Below, piece after piece: positions 37,273 to 46,535 of a DNA stretch of 64,000 nt. Positions within the stretch are counted from its first letter, which is position 1; each line of letters begins with the position of its first letter. The notes beneath the pieces are model-generated. The model was not told the origin of the DNA and searched no databases. It saw only the letters and a program-made list of their open reading frames with translations. The DNA is taken from NCBI GenBank assembly GCA_947495055.1, contig CANLXO010000001.1:62001-126000 (forward strand), in the 5' to 3' direction. Position numbers and translations under genes: made by a program. The stretch is from an uncultured Psychrobacter sp. GTDB taxonomy: Bacteria > Pseudomonadota > Gammaproteobacteria > Pseudomonadales > Moraxellaceae.

Positions 37273-37911
37273 ATGGCTGGTACACCGCATGAAATTATTG
37301 AAAAAAACACAGGTTTGCTCGTTATCGGTATCGTCATCGCAATCAGCTTTGCAACGCTTGTTGAGATCGTACCCTTAATATATGACTATAAACCTGCTGA
37401 AGAAGGCGGGGTGAACAAGCCTTTGCCTGCAATGGAACCTTGGACAGCGCTTGAGTTTGAAGGTCGGGATATCTATATCCGTGAAGGCTGTCATGTGTGC
37501 CATACGCAAATGGTACGTCCATTACGCGCTGAAGTTGAGCGCTATGGTCCCTACTCGCGCGCGGCTGAATCGACGTGGGATCACCCTTTTCTTTGGGGAT
37601 CAAAACGTACGGGGCCAGATTTAGCACGAGTGGGTGGACGTTATTCTGAAGATTGGCAAAAGCAGCATCTAATCGCGCCAAGATCTTTAGTTCCTGAGTC
37701 TGTTATGCCAGGTTTCCCTTGGCTTGCAACGAGTGAAGTTGATGGCGCTAAAGTTCAGAGCAAAATGCAATTGTTCCGTGATCGTTTCGGTGTTCCTTAT
37801 ACGCAAGAGGACATCGATGGCGCGCCAGATGCGGTACTTGGTGCCACTGAGCTTGATGCTTTAGTTGCTTACTTGCAGCAGCTCGGTACTGCAATGGAAG
37901 GACAGCGCTAA
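37273..37911 (+). CDS. ccoO: Cytochrome c oxidase cbb3-type subunit II
   Basis: The 212-residue protein has one N-terminal membrane anchor ([19 protein letters not shown]) and a mono-heme c domain with the CxxCH site in [17 protein letters not shown]. The heme's axial Met is probably in the later [10 protein letters not shown] segment. It passes electrons to subunit I. The stop codon TAA shares its last base with the start of ccoQ. Confidence 0.97.
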   Translation: MAGTPHEIIEKNTGLLVIGIVIAISFATLVEIVPLIYDYKPAEEGGVNKPLPAMEPWTALEFEGRDIYIREGCHVCHTQMVRPLRAEVERYGPYSRAAESTWDHPFLWGSKRTGPDLARVGGRYSEDWQKQHLIAPRSLVPESVMPGFPWLATSEVDGAKVQSKMQLFRDRFGVPYTQEDIDGAPDAVLGATELDALVAYLQQLGTAMEGQR

Positions 37912-38093
37912 TGGGTATTGGTGATTTACAAATATTTGCAACGGTAGCTGCTTTCATCGCTTTTATAGGCGTTGCATGGTGGGCGTATTCACCAAAAAAT
38001 AAAAAACGCTTCGAAGAAGATGCACAACTTGCGCTTGATGACGAGCATATTCAATCTTTGTCTGATGAGCAGCGCAATAAGGATAAACCATGA
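37911..38093 (+). CDS. ccoQ: Cytochrome c oxidase cbb3-type subunit CcoQ
   Basis: This 60-residue protein has one membrane segment (FATVAAFIAFIGVAWWAYSP) followed by an acidic and basic tail (KNKKRFEEDAQLAL), the usual CcoQ form. CcoQ helps assemble or stabilise the cbb3 complex. It overlaps ccoO by one base and ccoP by 4 bases (ATGA), indicating translational coupling. Confidence 0.93.
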   Translation: MGIGDLQIFATVAAFIAFIGVAWWAYSPKNKKRFEEDAQLALDDEHIQSLSDEQRNKDKP

Positions 38094-39238
38094 CATTTTT
38101 TTGGAGTTCTTGGATAACCATACTTAGTATTGGGTGCTGGGTTTTCATTCTTGGGGTATTATTATTTGTACTTAAGTACAAACCTGACGTAGAAGAAGAC
38201 GGTACAACCGGTCATGAGTACGACGGTATTCGAGAATATGACAAAGCGCTGCCAAAATGGTGGCTGGTAATATTTTTTGGCTCTATTGTTTGGGGCGTGG
38301 CTTACTGGATATTTTTTCCAGCCATTTTGCCGTCGCATTGGAATGGCGTTGCTACTGTTGAAGTCGATGGCGAAACGGTTCCTTGGACGTCAAAGAACGA
38401 GCTTTTTAGCGAGCTTGAAGAGAATGATAGAATCTTTACCAGTAACTTTGAGCAAACTATCTTAGCTAGAGCTGGTGCAACAGAGGCGACTACTATACTC
38501 AATGAGCTTAGCGAATTGCAGACGACTATGCGTCGTAGTGAGAATCCACCAGCGGATATTCAAACCCGTATTGATGAGAAGGTTGCCCAGCTTGCGCCAG
38601 CCGTAGAGAAGCTATCACAAGATCCAAATGCACTCAAAGTAGGTAGCCGTCTATTTTTGCAAAACTGCTCTGTGTGTCATGGTTCTAATGCTAAAGGTGC
38701 TAGAGGCTATCCTAACTTAACAGACAATGATTGGTTATATGGTGGCGGTGCTGATCATATTCTTACAACGCTACACAATGGCCGCGTAGGTGGTATGACG
38801 GCATGGCGTGATCAGCTTGGTGAGGAAGGCATACGTGCAGTAGCTGAATATGTACTTTCTTTATCTCCAAACAATGGCAGTACTAGTAACGGTGAGCTTG
38901 ATCAAACTCTAGTTGCTCAGGGTGAGAGTATCTTTAAAGAGCCTACTAACTGCGTACTGTGTCATGGACCTGAAGGTAAGGGCATGATTTCAACGGGCGC
39001 GCCGAACTTGACCGATAATATATGGTTGTACGGCGGTGAGCGCGAAACGGTTCGTGATACCCTACGCTATGGCCGTGCAGGCGTTATGCCTGAATGGGAA
39101 ACTAAGCTTGGTAATGAGCGTATTATGCTATTGTCAGCCTACGTATATTCACTGTCTGACAGAAGTAATGCAGCTGCGCCTATGACTGCTACTGCTACTA
39201 ATAGTCAAAACAACGAACAAGCAACTGTAGCTAATTAA
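38090..39238 (+). CDS. ccoP: Cytochrome c oxidase cbb3-type subunit III
   Basis: The 382-residue di-heme subunit has two N-terminal membrane segments (about 5-27 and 55-77), a helical stretch, and two cytochrome c domains with sites CSVCH and CVLCH. Each is followed by the NLTDNxWLYGG motif and an axial Met region (GGMTAW, GVMPEW). It receives electrons from soluble cytochromes. The C-terminal 20 residues are Ala/Thr-rich and probably disordered. A terminator lies 55 nt after the stop. Confidence 0.97.
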   Translation: MTFFWSSWITILSIGCWVFILGVLLFVLKYKPDVEEDGTTGHEYDGIREYDKALPKWWLVIFFGSIVWGVAYWIFFPAILPSHWNGVATVEVDGETVPWTSKNELFSELEENDRIFTSNFEQTILARAGATEATTILNELSELQTTMRRSENPPADIQTRIDEKVAQLAPAVEKLSQDPNALKVGSRLFLQNCSVCHGSNAKGARGYPNLTDNDWLYGGGADHILTTLHNGRVGGMTAWRDQLGEEGIRAVAEYVLSLSPNNGSTSNGELDQTLVAQGESIFKEPTNCVLCHGPEGKGMISTGAPNLTDNIWLYGGERETVRDTLRYGRAGVMPEWETKLGNERIMLLSAYVYSLSDRSNAAAPMTATATNSQNNEQATVAN

Positions 39239-39292
39239 GCATATTATTATAGACTGAGCTTTAGACGTTTATTGTATAAATGGATGAACACC

Positions 39293-39330
39293 AAAAGGGA
39301 GAACTGTTATTGCAGCTCTCCTTTTTTATA
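39293..39330 (+). terminator. Terminator of the ccoNOQP operon
   Basis: The stem AAAAGGgAGAaCTG / CAGcTCTCCTTTT, with a bulge and a mismatch, is followed by TTTATATTTTTTT. Confidence 0.85.
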
Positions 39331-39578
39331 TTTTTTTATATACCTGTATTTAGCGTTGTGATGTCGTTAGTATTTCAATCATTACTTTTTAATGCTGCGA
39401 TAAGCGATTGTTTTTTTTGATTATCTCCCCATTTATAGTAGGGGTAATGATAAAATATCTGTTATCGGTAGCCTGTTTTTTAGCGAGCACAATCGAGGTT
39501 TTAAACCCGTACTTATTGAGCGGCGCTATACATAGCTATTATGGCTCATAGTAGACTGATTCTTTTGAGAGGCATGTC
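39331..39578. other. Intergenic region before ccoG
   Basis: About 250 bp without a gene. An inverted repeat CTCCCC/GGGG with a 10-nt spacer (about 39424-39446) lies in the presumed promoter of ccoG. I found no complete FNR-type box. A GAGAGG ribosome binding site lies just before ccoG. Confidence 0.3.
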
Positions 39579-40985
39579 ATGTCAGAATCGCAATCCAATA
39601 AAATCCCTATCAAACAGATTGATTTAGATGCGACCAAACAGCGCGTCCATACTCGGTTTGTCACAGGATTTTATCAAAATATTCGCGTCGCTAGTATGTA
39701 CTTTTTTTTGGCGTTGTTTTTATTGTTGCCGTGGCTGCGTTATGATGGCAGGCAAGCGATTTGGTTTGATGTACCCTCTCAGCATTATTATATCTTTGGT
39801 ATGACGTTTTTGACCCAAGATTTTTACTTTATCGCCGCTTTTGCATTAATTGCTGCGTTTACTTTGTTTATGGTTACCGTATTTGCAGGGCGTGTATGGT
39901 GCGGCTATGCTTGTCCACAGACTATTTGGACACATTTGTACCAGCATATCGAAAAATGGGTCATTGGCGATCGTAATAAGCGTATCAAGTTCGATAAAGC
40001 CCCAACGAGTCCAACCAAAGTGTTTAAGCGTAGTTTAGTGTATTTGATTTGGTTCATACTCTCTGTTATCACCGCAGCCACCTTTGTCAGTTATGTCGCT
40101 GGTACTGAGTATATTTTTGGTAGTTGGCAGATGCTAGGGTTTATCCCTTTTCCTGATTGGCCGACTTGGATATGGGTTTCCATGTTTATCTTTACCTTCG
40201 CCACCTATGCCAATGCAGGCTATATGCGTGAGCAGATGTGTATCCAGATCTGCCCTTATGGCCGTTTTCAGAGCGTCATGTTCGACAAAGATACTTTGAT
40301 TGTCTCCTATGATTACGAGCGCGGCGAACCACGTGGTCCACGTAAAAAGGGCACCAATCCTGACCATCTAGGCGACTGTATTGAATGTACTATGTGTGTA
40401 CAGGTCTGCCCAACAGGTATCGATATTAGAGACGGTCTGCAGGTGGCTTGCATCCAGTGCGCCGCTTGCGTCGATGCTTGTAACGAGATCATGGACAAAG
40501 TCGGTTATCCGCGTGGCCTAATCCGCTATACTACTGAGCGCCAACTGGCTGAAAAGAAACCTAGTCGCGTGCTGCGCCCTCGCCTGTTCGCGTATTTAGC
40601 GCTGCTTGCTATTTTGTGCGGTGGGCTTGTCTTTGCCTTAACCGATCGTGTCCCCTTAGAGATCGATATTCGCCGTGATCGCAATCAGTTATCGTCTATT
40701 AACGCCCAAGGTATGATCGAGAACAGCTACATCGTCAAGTTAACGAACAAAACTCAAGATGAACACACCTACAAGATTACCTTGGAACCACAAGATGGTT
40801 TAAGTTTGCAGCTACGCTTTAATGATGTGCCACTAGTAGCTGGCGAGAGCTTTGATATGTCCGTTAGCGTTTATGGCGACCCTGCTGTCGTAGAACCTGG
40901 ACAAACGCCTATTACTTTGAATGTCGTCAGCGAAGATGGTAAGTATAGCGTGAGTAAGGATAATGTCTTTATCACTCAAGACTAA
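39579..40985 (+). CDS. ccoG: Cytochrome c oxidase accessory protein CcoG
   Basis: The 468-residue protein has several membrane segments, a conserved GRVWCGYACPQTIW segment, and two 4Fe-4S ferredoxin motifs, CIECTMCVQVCPTG and CIQCAACVDACNE, at about residues 267-305. A C-terminal periplasmic Ig-like domain follows. CcoG/FixG reduces copper for delivery to the CuB centre of cbb3 oxidase. It is followed 77 nt later by the FixH-like gene; the usual CcoI copper ATPase and CcoS are not in the window. Confidence 0.96.
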   Translation: MSESQSNKIPIKQIDLDATKQRVHTRFVTGFYQNIRVASMYFFLALFLLLPWLRYDGRQAIWFDVPSQHYYIFGMTFLTQDFYFIAAFALIAAFTLFMVTVFAGRVWCGYACPQTIWTHLYQHIEKWVIGDRNKRIKFDKAPTSPTKVFKRSLVYLIWFILSVITAATFVSYVAGTEYIFGSWQMLGFIPFPDWPTWIWVSMFIFTFATYANAGYMREQMCIQICPYGRFQSVMFDKDTLIVSYDYERGEPRGPRKKGTNPDHLGDCIECTMCVQVCPTGIDIRDGLQVACIQCAACVDACNEIMDKVGYPRGLIRYTTERQLAEKKPSRVLRPRLFAYLALLAILCGGLVFALTDRVPLEIDIRRDRNQLSSINAQGMIENSYIVKLTNKTQDEHTYKITLEPQDGLSLQLRFNDVPLVAGESFDMSVSVYGDPAVVEPGQTPITLNVVSEDGKYSVSKDNVFITQD

Positions 40986-41062
40986 TGACTTGGTCTTGTT
41001 CGTTAGTACCTTGATAGTTAATAAACAGTAAGTTACGTCATTAATTATATAGCAGGTGTTTT

Positions 41063-41650
41063 ATGTCTACTTCATCACCGAACTTTAAGCATCAAGATAG
41101 TCAGCCTTGGTACAAGAACTACATGGTGATCATCTTTGTCATTGGCTTACCCGCCTTTGTGGTCGTCGCTTGTATTTTTTTCGTGTATTACTCTTATCAG
41201 ATTCGTGATAGCGTGGTGCGCGATGATTGGTATATGGATGGCAAAACTCTGTATCATGACGTATCGCGAGATAAGCTCACTTACGATTTAGAGTTGCATG
41301 GTGATATGCGCTTTTCAGAGAACGGCGATATTGTCTTTTATCTCAATTATCCTGAACAAAGTGTGCAGACAGGTACCCTCAAAAATGGCACAGCGCTTAC
41401 CTACCCTGATACTCTAGAATTGTCCATCTCTCATGCCACTGATATCAAAAAAGATCGCGATGTGGTATTAAAACATCAAGACGGTAATAAATATACGGCT
41501 CAAGTCGATATTGACCCGCTCAAAGCCAAGTACTATCTACAAGTGAGTAGTGATGGCGCAGCTGATTGGCGTATGCGTGATGTGGCGCGGCTGCCACGCT
41601 CTGAGGTTAGTTTTGATCCGTTGCCTGTATTTGACAAATCAAGCTCTTAA
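41063..41650 (+). CDS. FixH family protein
   Basis: The 195-residue protein begins with a short cytoplasmic segment and one membrane helix (MVIIFVIGLPAFVVVACIFFVYY), followed by a periplasmic FixH/CcoH domain with DDWYMDGKTLYHDVSRDK and a late KAKYYLQVSSDGAADWRM. CcoH proteins stabilise the cbb3 complex during assembly. It lies downstream of ccoG with an AGGTG ribosome binding site and ends at a terminator. Confidence 0.9.
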   Translation: MSTSSPNFKHQDSQPWYKNYMVIIFVIGLPAFVVVACIFFVYYSYQIRDSVVRDDWYMDGKTLYHDVSRDKLTYDLELHGDMRFSENGDIVFYLNYPEQSVQTGTLKNGTALTYPDTLELSISHATDIKKDRDVVLKHQDGNKYTAQVDIDPLKAKYYLQVSSDGAADWRMRDVARLPRSEVSFDPLPVFDKSSS

Positions 41651-41661
41651 AAGCATCAAAT

Positions 41662-41693
41662 AAAAGCCAGCTTATAAACCGCTGGTTTTTTTG
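41662..41693 (+). terminator. Terminator between the FixH gene and ttcA
   Basis: The arms AAAAGCCAGC/GCTGGTTTTT (one G-T pair) with a 9-nt loop are followed by a run of T. It terminates the FixH transcript and lies just beyond the convergent ttcA stop. Confidence 0.88.
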
Positions 41694-41696
41694 TGT

Positions 41697-42755
41697 TTAG
41701 AGGATAGGGTTGATTGTCGGAATTTTTTGCATGGCATTGTGATGTTTTGGCAAATGACTACTATCGCCGCTTTGAGTCGGTTTTGAGTGAAAGTCTTGAG
41801 TTGATGGAGCCACTGGTAGATTCATCTTTTTGAGACTAGCACTTTGTCCCACTTGTATGTTTTGCCCCTCAAAAGCACGCTCATTATCATCGCGCGCTAA
41901 GTTTAGTCCTTCAAAATCAAACAGTTCTCGATCTGCCAGCTGTGACGGGGCTACATTTTGCATGGCTTTAAATATCGAGGCCAAGCGCTGTGGATGTGCG
42001 TCATCCCAGTCGCGTAGCATATCATTGATAGTAGCACGCTGCAGATTGGCTTGAGAGCCACATAGGTTGCAGGGGATAATAGGAAAGGCTTTTAATTGGG
42101 CGTACTCAATAATGTCTTTTTCTTCTACATAAGCCAGCGGACGTATAAGAATGTTTTGCTCATCATCACTAAGTAATTTGGGCGGCATAGATTTAAGTGC
42201 GCCGCCGTGAAAGAGGTTCAAAAAAAAGGTCGCCAGCATATCATCACGGTGATGACCAAGCGCAATTTTGGTCGCGCCAATTTGCTTGGCAAAGCCATAC
42301 AAGGAGCCGCGGCGCAATCGCGAGCAGGCTGAGCAATAGGTTTTGCCCTCTGGTACCACACTCTTTACGATACTATAAGTGTCTTTTTCTAGGATGTAGT
42401 GCGCAATCTTTTTGTCATTTAAATAATTTGGCAGGATATCTTCAGGATAACCTGGCTGCTTTTGATCGAGATTGACGGCGACGATATCAAAGTGAATGGG
42501 TGCAACGCGTTTTAGCAGGAGTAAGATATCAAGCAGCGTGTAGCTATCCTTGCCACCTGAGACGCAGACCATAACCACATCGCCCTCTTCGATCATATTA
42601 AAATCGTGAATAGCAAGTGAGACTTGGCGGCGTAGTTTTTTTTGCAGTCTTTTTAAGCGTACGCTCATATTATCTAGCTCATCATCAATAAAGGTATCGT
42701 TAGGATGCGGCATAGATATGGATGTTGAGGTTTGTGCAGTAGGATCTATAGACAT
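41697..42755 (-). CDS. ttcA: tRNA 2-thiocytidine(32) synthetase TtcA
   Basis: The protein has the PP-loop motif [19 protein letters not shown] and the two CxxC pairs [10 protein letters not shown] and [12 protein letters not shown] that hold a 4Fe-4S cluster, plus [19 protein letters not shown]. It thiolates cytidine 32 of certain tRNAs. The 352-residue length is longer than the usual 310 or so because of a C-terminal tail of about 55 residues rich in Ser, Pro, His and Gln. The N-terminal 30 residues are also extra; internal ATGs there are possible starts. Confidence 0.95.
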   Translation of the reverse strand: MSIDPTAQTSTSISMPHPNDTFIDDELDNMSVRLKRLQKKLRRQVSLAIHDFNMIEEGDVVMVCVSGGKDSYTLLDILLLLKRVAPIHFDIVAVNLDQKQPGYPEDILPNYLNDKKIAHYILEKDTYSIVKSVVPEGKTYCSACSRLRRGSLYGFAKQIGATKIALGHHRDDMLATFFLNLFHGGALKSMPPKLLSDDEQNILIRPLAYVEEKDIIEYAQLKAFPIIPCNLCGSQANLQRATINDMLRDWDDAHPQRLASIFKAMQNVAPSQLADRELFDFEGLNLARDDNERAFEGQNIQVGQSASLKKMNLPVAPSTQDFHSKPTQSGDSSHLPKHHNAMQKIPTINPIL

Positions 42756-43006
42756 AAATTACTCAGTGTCAGGGTCGTCATAAGTTACTGCGATTATAAC
42801 AAAAACCACTAAAAGATTAAAAACACAGCAAAGTGCTTTATAGTTTTAAAAAGCGTTTTATACGCTTAGATAGGTATTGAGGCTGAATACTATGCTTATA
42901 TCTTGACGGTAAATTTGCTAAAATAGCGCGCTTTATTCGCAAATATTACTTCTAGTAGCAAGCGTCACACGTGAGACTAGACGTTACGCAATATAACGAG
43001 AGGCTT

Positions 43007-43762
43007 ATGACTGACTCCACTTCTAATACTATCGATAGCGCACAAAATGCCGTTGTCCTACTATCGGGCGGCCTAGATTCTGTGACCTGCCTGTATTGGG
43101 CAAAGGCACGTTATGCTAGCGTGACCGCCGTCAGTTTCAACTACGGTCAGCGTCATAATAGCGAGCTTGTCGCAGCAAAGTCTATTGCGCAAACGGCTGG
43201 AGTCGATCACCGCGTCATCGATATCGATATTGCGCAACTTGGCGGCTCCTCGCTTACGGATCACAGCATGATCGTACCAGATGGCGATACTGATACCTTC
43301 TCCCACAAAAAACGTGATGAGATCGATAATGACGCGATTCCAAATACTTACGTGCCAGCGCGCAATACTATATTTTTATCCTACGCTTTAGCCGTCGCTG
43401 AAGTCGCTGATGCCAATCATATCGTCATCGGGGTCAGCTCGGTTGATTATTCAGGCTATCCAGATTGTCGCCCTGAATATATTGCCGCGTTTGAAACCAT
43501 GGCGAATCTTGCGACCAAAGCGGGCGTCACAGGCCATCACTTGAGCATTCAAACCCCACTGCAACAGCTCTCCAAAGCGCAAACGATCGAGCTTGGATTA
43601 TCACTTGGCGTTGACTATGCTCAAACCATATCTTGCTATCAAGCCGATGCCCAAGGCCGCGCTTGTGGTGTTTGCGACAGCTGCGTGCTACGCCGTCAGG
43701 GGTTCGCTCAAGCAGGTGCGGTTGATCCCACTCATTATCAGTCTGAGTATAAACAGTCTTAA
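43007..43762 (+). CDS. queC: 7-cyano-7-deazaguanine synthase QueC
   Basis: The 251-residue protein shows the PP-loop [62 protein letters not shown] and the zinc site [21 protein letters not shown]. It converts 7-carboxy-7-deazaguanine to preQ0 in queuosine synthesis. The ATG at 43007 is chosen for its GAGAGG ribosome binding site; the frame is open upstream to a GTG at 42971. I saw no preQ1 riboswitch in the 215 bp upstream. Confidence 0.96.
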   Translation: MTDSTSNTIDSAQNAVVLLSGGLDSVTCLYWAKARYASVTAVSFNYGQRHNSELVAAKSIAQTAGVDHRVIDIDIAQLGGSSLTDHSMIVPDGDTDTFSHKKRDEIDNDAIPNTYVPARNTIFLSYALAVAEVADANHIVIGVSSVDYSGYPDCRPEYIAAFETMANLATKAGVTGHHLSIQTPLQQLSKAQTIELGLSLGVDYAQTISCYQADAQGRACGVCDSCVLRRQGFAQAGAVDPTHYQSEYKQS

Positions 43763-43883
43763 AGCAGAGTCATCTGCATAAAAGCGTAACATTTGATTGC
43801 ATCATGACAGCACGCCTACGGTTTTATTTGTGGCCTATAATTGCTATCTTATGATGACGTTTGTTGTCAATTAAAGGATTATT

Positions 43884-44213
43884 ATGAAGGTGTTGCACGT
43901 ACTACCCTTAGCCCTGATCGGTCTTGTGGCTATTCCACAAGCGAACGCAACTAATATCAAGCAGGACAATATCAATACCTGTGTCAATGGCGCAGTCAAA
44001 TATAAAGTTGCTGATAAAAGCACTGCGACTAAGCTGTGTAATTGCACTATTGGTGTGCGCAGCAATATGACGATCGGTCAGATGTGGGAGATTGAAAGCT
44101 ATGCCATGGACAAAAAAGATCCCTCAGGCCTACCTTATGTCAAAAAAATGCAGAGAGATTTGCAACAATGTACGACAGGTTTAGATCTCAAGTCACCGCA
44201 AAAACCTGCATAG
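43884..44213 (+). CDS. Small secreted protein of unknown function
   Basis: No family is recognised. The 109-residue product has a clear signal peptide (KVLHVLPLALIGLVAIPQANA, cleavage after ANA at about residue 22), so the mature protein of some 87 residues is periplasmic or exported. It contains four Cys (NTCVNG, LCNC, QQCTTG), suggesting two disulfides, and a basic C-terminus. A ribosome binding site AAAGGA is present. It has its own terminator. Confidence 0.78.
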   Translation: MKVLHVLPLALIGLVAIPQANATNIKQDNINTCVNGAVKYKVADKSTATKLCNCTIGVRSNMTIGQMWEIESYAMDKKDPSGLPYVKKMQRDLQQCTTGLDLKSPQKPA

Positions 44214-44247
44214 TTTATATTTGCTATTTGAGCTTAAGTAAAGATTT

Positions 44248-44279
44248 ATAAAAGACTGGTCACTACCAGTCTTTTTTTG
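44248..44279 (+). terminator. Terminator of the small secreted protein gene
   Basis: A perfect 10-bp stem AAAGACTGGT... paired with ACCAGTCTTT (short loop CACT region) followed by seven T in total. Confidence 0.92.
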
Positions 44280-44360
44280 TTGCTAGCCGTTGCCAATATC
44301 TAAGCAAAGTGTAAGACTGATATGCGATAAGCAAACTACAACAAAAAAGGTAGATCTATT

Positions 44361-44858
44361 ATGGCAAAACCAACTTCAGAGACGATCGAGTTACCAGACT
44401 TTCCTGTCACCTTAGTACGTAAGCTTGATGGTCACTTTATTGAGGATAACATTAGTCTAAAAGAGCTGAGCGCGCATACAGACAAAGGACTGATACTTTA
44501 TTTTTACCCCAAAGACAATACGCCAGGCTGCACCTTACAAGCCACTGAGTTTACAACTCATGTGAGCACCTTTGAAGATCTAGGCTATAGTATTATTGGC
44601 GTCTCTCGTGATAGCGTTGACTCTCACAAAAGCTTTATCGACAAGCATGACCTGCATATCCCGCTCATTAGCGATACTGACGAGAGACTATGCCAGTACT
44701 TTGATGTTATCAAAGAAAAAAACATGTATGGCAAAAAGACTATGGGGCTGGTGCGATCGGCCTTTATCTTTGATAAGCAAGGTGACCTGACTCACGCGCA
44801 GCGCAATCTACGTGCCAAAGGCTATACCGATAGATTATTGGATACTCTAACCCCTTAG
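44361..44858 (+). CDS. bcp: Bcp/PrxQ-type peroxiredoxin
   Basis: The 165-residue protein is a PrxQ/Bcp thiol peroxidase with the active-site segment YFYPKDNTPGCTLQATEF; the peroxidatic Cys is Cys57. In many Bcp proteins the resolving Cys lies five residues later, but here residue 62 is Thr. The only other Cys is Cys111 (RLCQYF), so the enzyme must use Cys111 or an external thiol. It reduces hydrogen peroxide and lipid hydroperoxides. A disulfide oxidoreductase gene follows 67 nt downstream on the same strand. Confidence 0.93.
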   Translation: MAKPTSETIELPDFPVTLVRKLDGHFIEDNISLKELSAHTDKGLILYFYPKDNTPGCTLQATEFTTHVSTFEDLGYSIIGVSRDSVDSHKSFIDKHDLHIPLISDTDERLCQYFDVIKEKNMYGKKTMGLVRSAFIFDKQGDLTHAQRNLRAKGYTDRLLDTLTP

Positions 44859-44925
44859 AGCTTTAGATATCTCAAAACTAAAACACTTATGTCATTAAAA
44901 TAAAAATTACTTATCTAGGACTATT

Positions 44926-46419
44926 ATGAATAACGACTCAGCGACTAACGAAAACTCAAGCAAAAAAGACATTACTCGCGAAGTTAAAGTCGCCGTTATC
45001 GGTGCAGGCACAGCGGGACAAAATGCTTTTCGTCAAGCCAACAAAGATATCAAAAATACAGTCATTATTAATGAAGGCTACTGGACAACGACTTGCGTCA
45101 CTGTAGGCTGCATGCCAAGTAAACTACTCATTGCAGCAGCAGAACGCGCCCATGAAGCCAAGTACTCTGAAGAGTTCGGTATTCATAGTGACGTGACTAT
45201 CAACGGCAAACAGGTGATGGCACGCGTTCAAGCAGAGCGTAGTCACTTTGAGAGCTTTCTTGAAAAACAAGTCGATAGCTGGCCTGATGATAAAAAAATA
45301 GCAGGACGCGCGCATATCAATAAAGATGGTCTCATTGAAGTCAATGACGAGCTCATTAAAGCTGACAAAATTATTGTCGCTACAGGCAGTAAGCCGTTTA
45401 TTCCTGAGGGCTGGGCGGACAAGCTTGGCGATACGTTACTGACTTCGGACACCGTATTTGAGTTGTCAGACTTGCCTGATTCGATTGCCGTCATTGGTGC
45501 AGGCGCAGTAGGTTTAGAGCTTGCTCATGCTTTTAGTCGTTTAGGCGTTGCTATTACTTTGTTTAACCGTAATGACGGCGTGGCTGGTCTAAAAGACAAA
45601 AAGATTAATGCAAAAGCTATTGATTGTTTAAGTACTGATCTTGATATGAAACTTGGTAGCAAAATTACAGAAATTGATAGTGAGGTCGATGACAACAAGC
45701 AATTAGTCGCCTCTATCAAATATACTGACAAAGATGGTAATGAAGGTCATTGGCAAGGCGATTATGTACTGGTCGCAACAGGGCGAAGTAATAACATTAA
45801 ACAGCTAGGAGTTGAGAATCTCGGCGTTGAATTAGACGAAAAAAATAGACCTAAAGACCTCGACACACATACAGGTCAGATTGGCGATCTTCAGGTTTAC
45901 ATCGTTGGCGACGCTAATGTCCATCAACCCTTTTTGCATGTCGCTAGTGATGAAGGTTATAGTGCTGGCAGTATTGCCTGTGATAACAAAAGTGATGCCT
46001 ACATTCGCCCATCATCTCCTCTTTTATCCATCATTTTTACCGCACCTCAGATTCTAAGTGTTGGCATGTCTATACCAGAAATAGAAGAGAGTCCAGAGCT
46101 TGAGTACGTCATAGGTAAAGCCAGCTTCGACAATCAAGGGCGTAGCCGCATTATGGGTGTTAACTGTGGTCTTTTGCATATTTACGGCTGTAAAAAGACA
46201 GACAAAGTATTGGGTGCAAGCATGGTAGGTCCGGATGCAGAATACATAGGTCACATACTAGCTACAGCGATTACCAATCGCATCACGGTAAAGCAGCTGC
46301 TAGATGCACCTTTTTATCACCCTACTATTTTGGAAGGACTACGCACAGCGCTACGCGATGTTCAACACCAGATGGATATTCCTTACCAGGCTCTTGACAC
46401 TCATAAGGATAACTCTTAG
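44926..46419 (+). CDS. Dihydrolipoyl dehydrogenase-like pyridine nucleotide-disulfide oxidoreductase
   Basis: The 497-residue protein is a class I flavoprotein disulfide reductase: FAD-binding VAVIGAGTAGQNAFR, the redox pair in TTTCVTVGCMPSK (Cys57/Cys62), NAD-binding IAVIGAGAVGLELAHAF, the second FAD motif VYIVGDANVHQPFLHVASDEG, and the C-terminal dimer domain with FYHPTILEGL carrying the active-site His and Glu. The style fits the dihydrolipoyl dehydrogenase group, but there is no 2-oxoacid dehydrogenase complex nearby. It probably shares a transcript with bcp and could supply reducing power to it; that is inference. The protein has an acidic and basic N-terminal extension of 20 residues. 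Confidence 0.85.
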   Translation: MNNDSATNENSSKKDITREVKVAVIGAGTAGQNAFRQANKDIKNTVIINEGYWTTTCVTVGCMPSKLLIAAAERAHEAKYSEEFGIHSDVTINGKQVMARVQAERSHFESFLEKQVDSWPDDKKIAGRAHINKDGLIEVNDELIKADKIIVATGSKPFIPEGWADKLGDTLLTSDTVFELSDLPDSIAVIGAGAVGLELAHAFSRLGVAITLFNRNDGVAGLKDKKINAKAIDCLSTDLDMKLGSKITEIDSEVDDNKQLVASIKYTDKDGNEGHWQGDYVLVATGRSNNIKQLGVENLGVELDEKNRPKDLDTHTGQIGDLQVYIVGDANVHQPFLHVASDEGYSAGSIACDNKSDAYIRPSSPLLSIIFTAPQILSVGMSIPEIEESPELEYVIGKASFDNQGRSRIMGVNCGLLHIYGCKKTDKVLGASMVGPDAEYIGHILATAITNRITVKQLLDAPFYHPTILEGLRTALRDVQHQMDIPYQALDTHKDNS

Positions 46420-46535
46420 TCTTTGACAGTATAATGAGTATACAAATAACTTAGTTTGAGACTAACTGGTAATGACTCATTCATTTACTGATCTAAAACC
46501 AGTAGCTCACGACTTAACAAGGCTTGTATAAAACA

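Noticed and set aside
42756..43006. preQ1 riboswitch upstream of queC
   Set aside because: The region is AT-rich but lacks the compact C-rich pseudoknot pattern of preQ1 aptamers.
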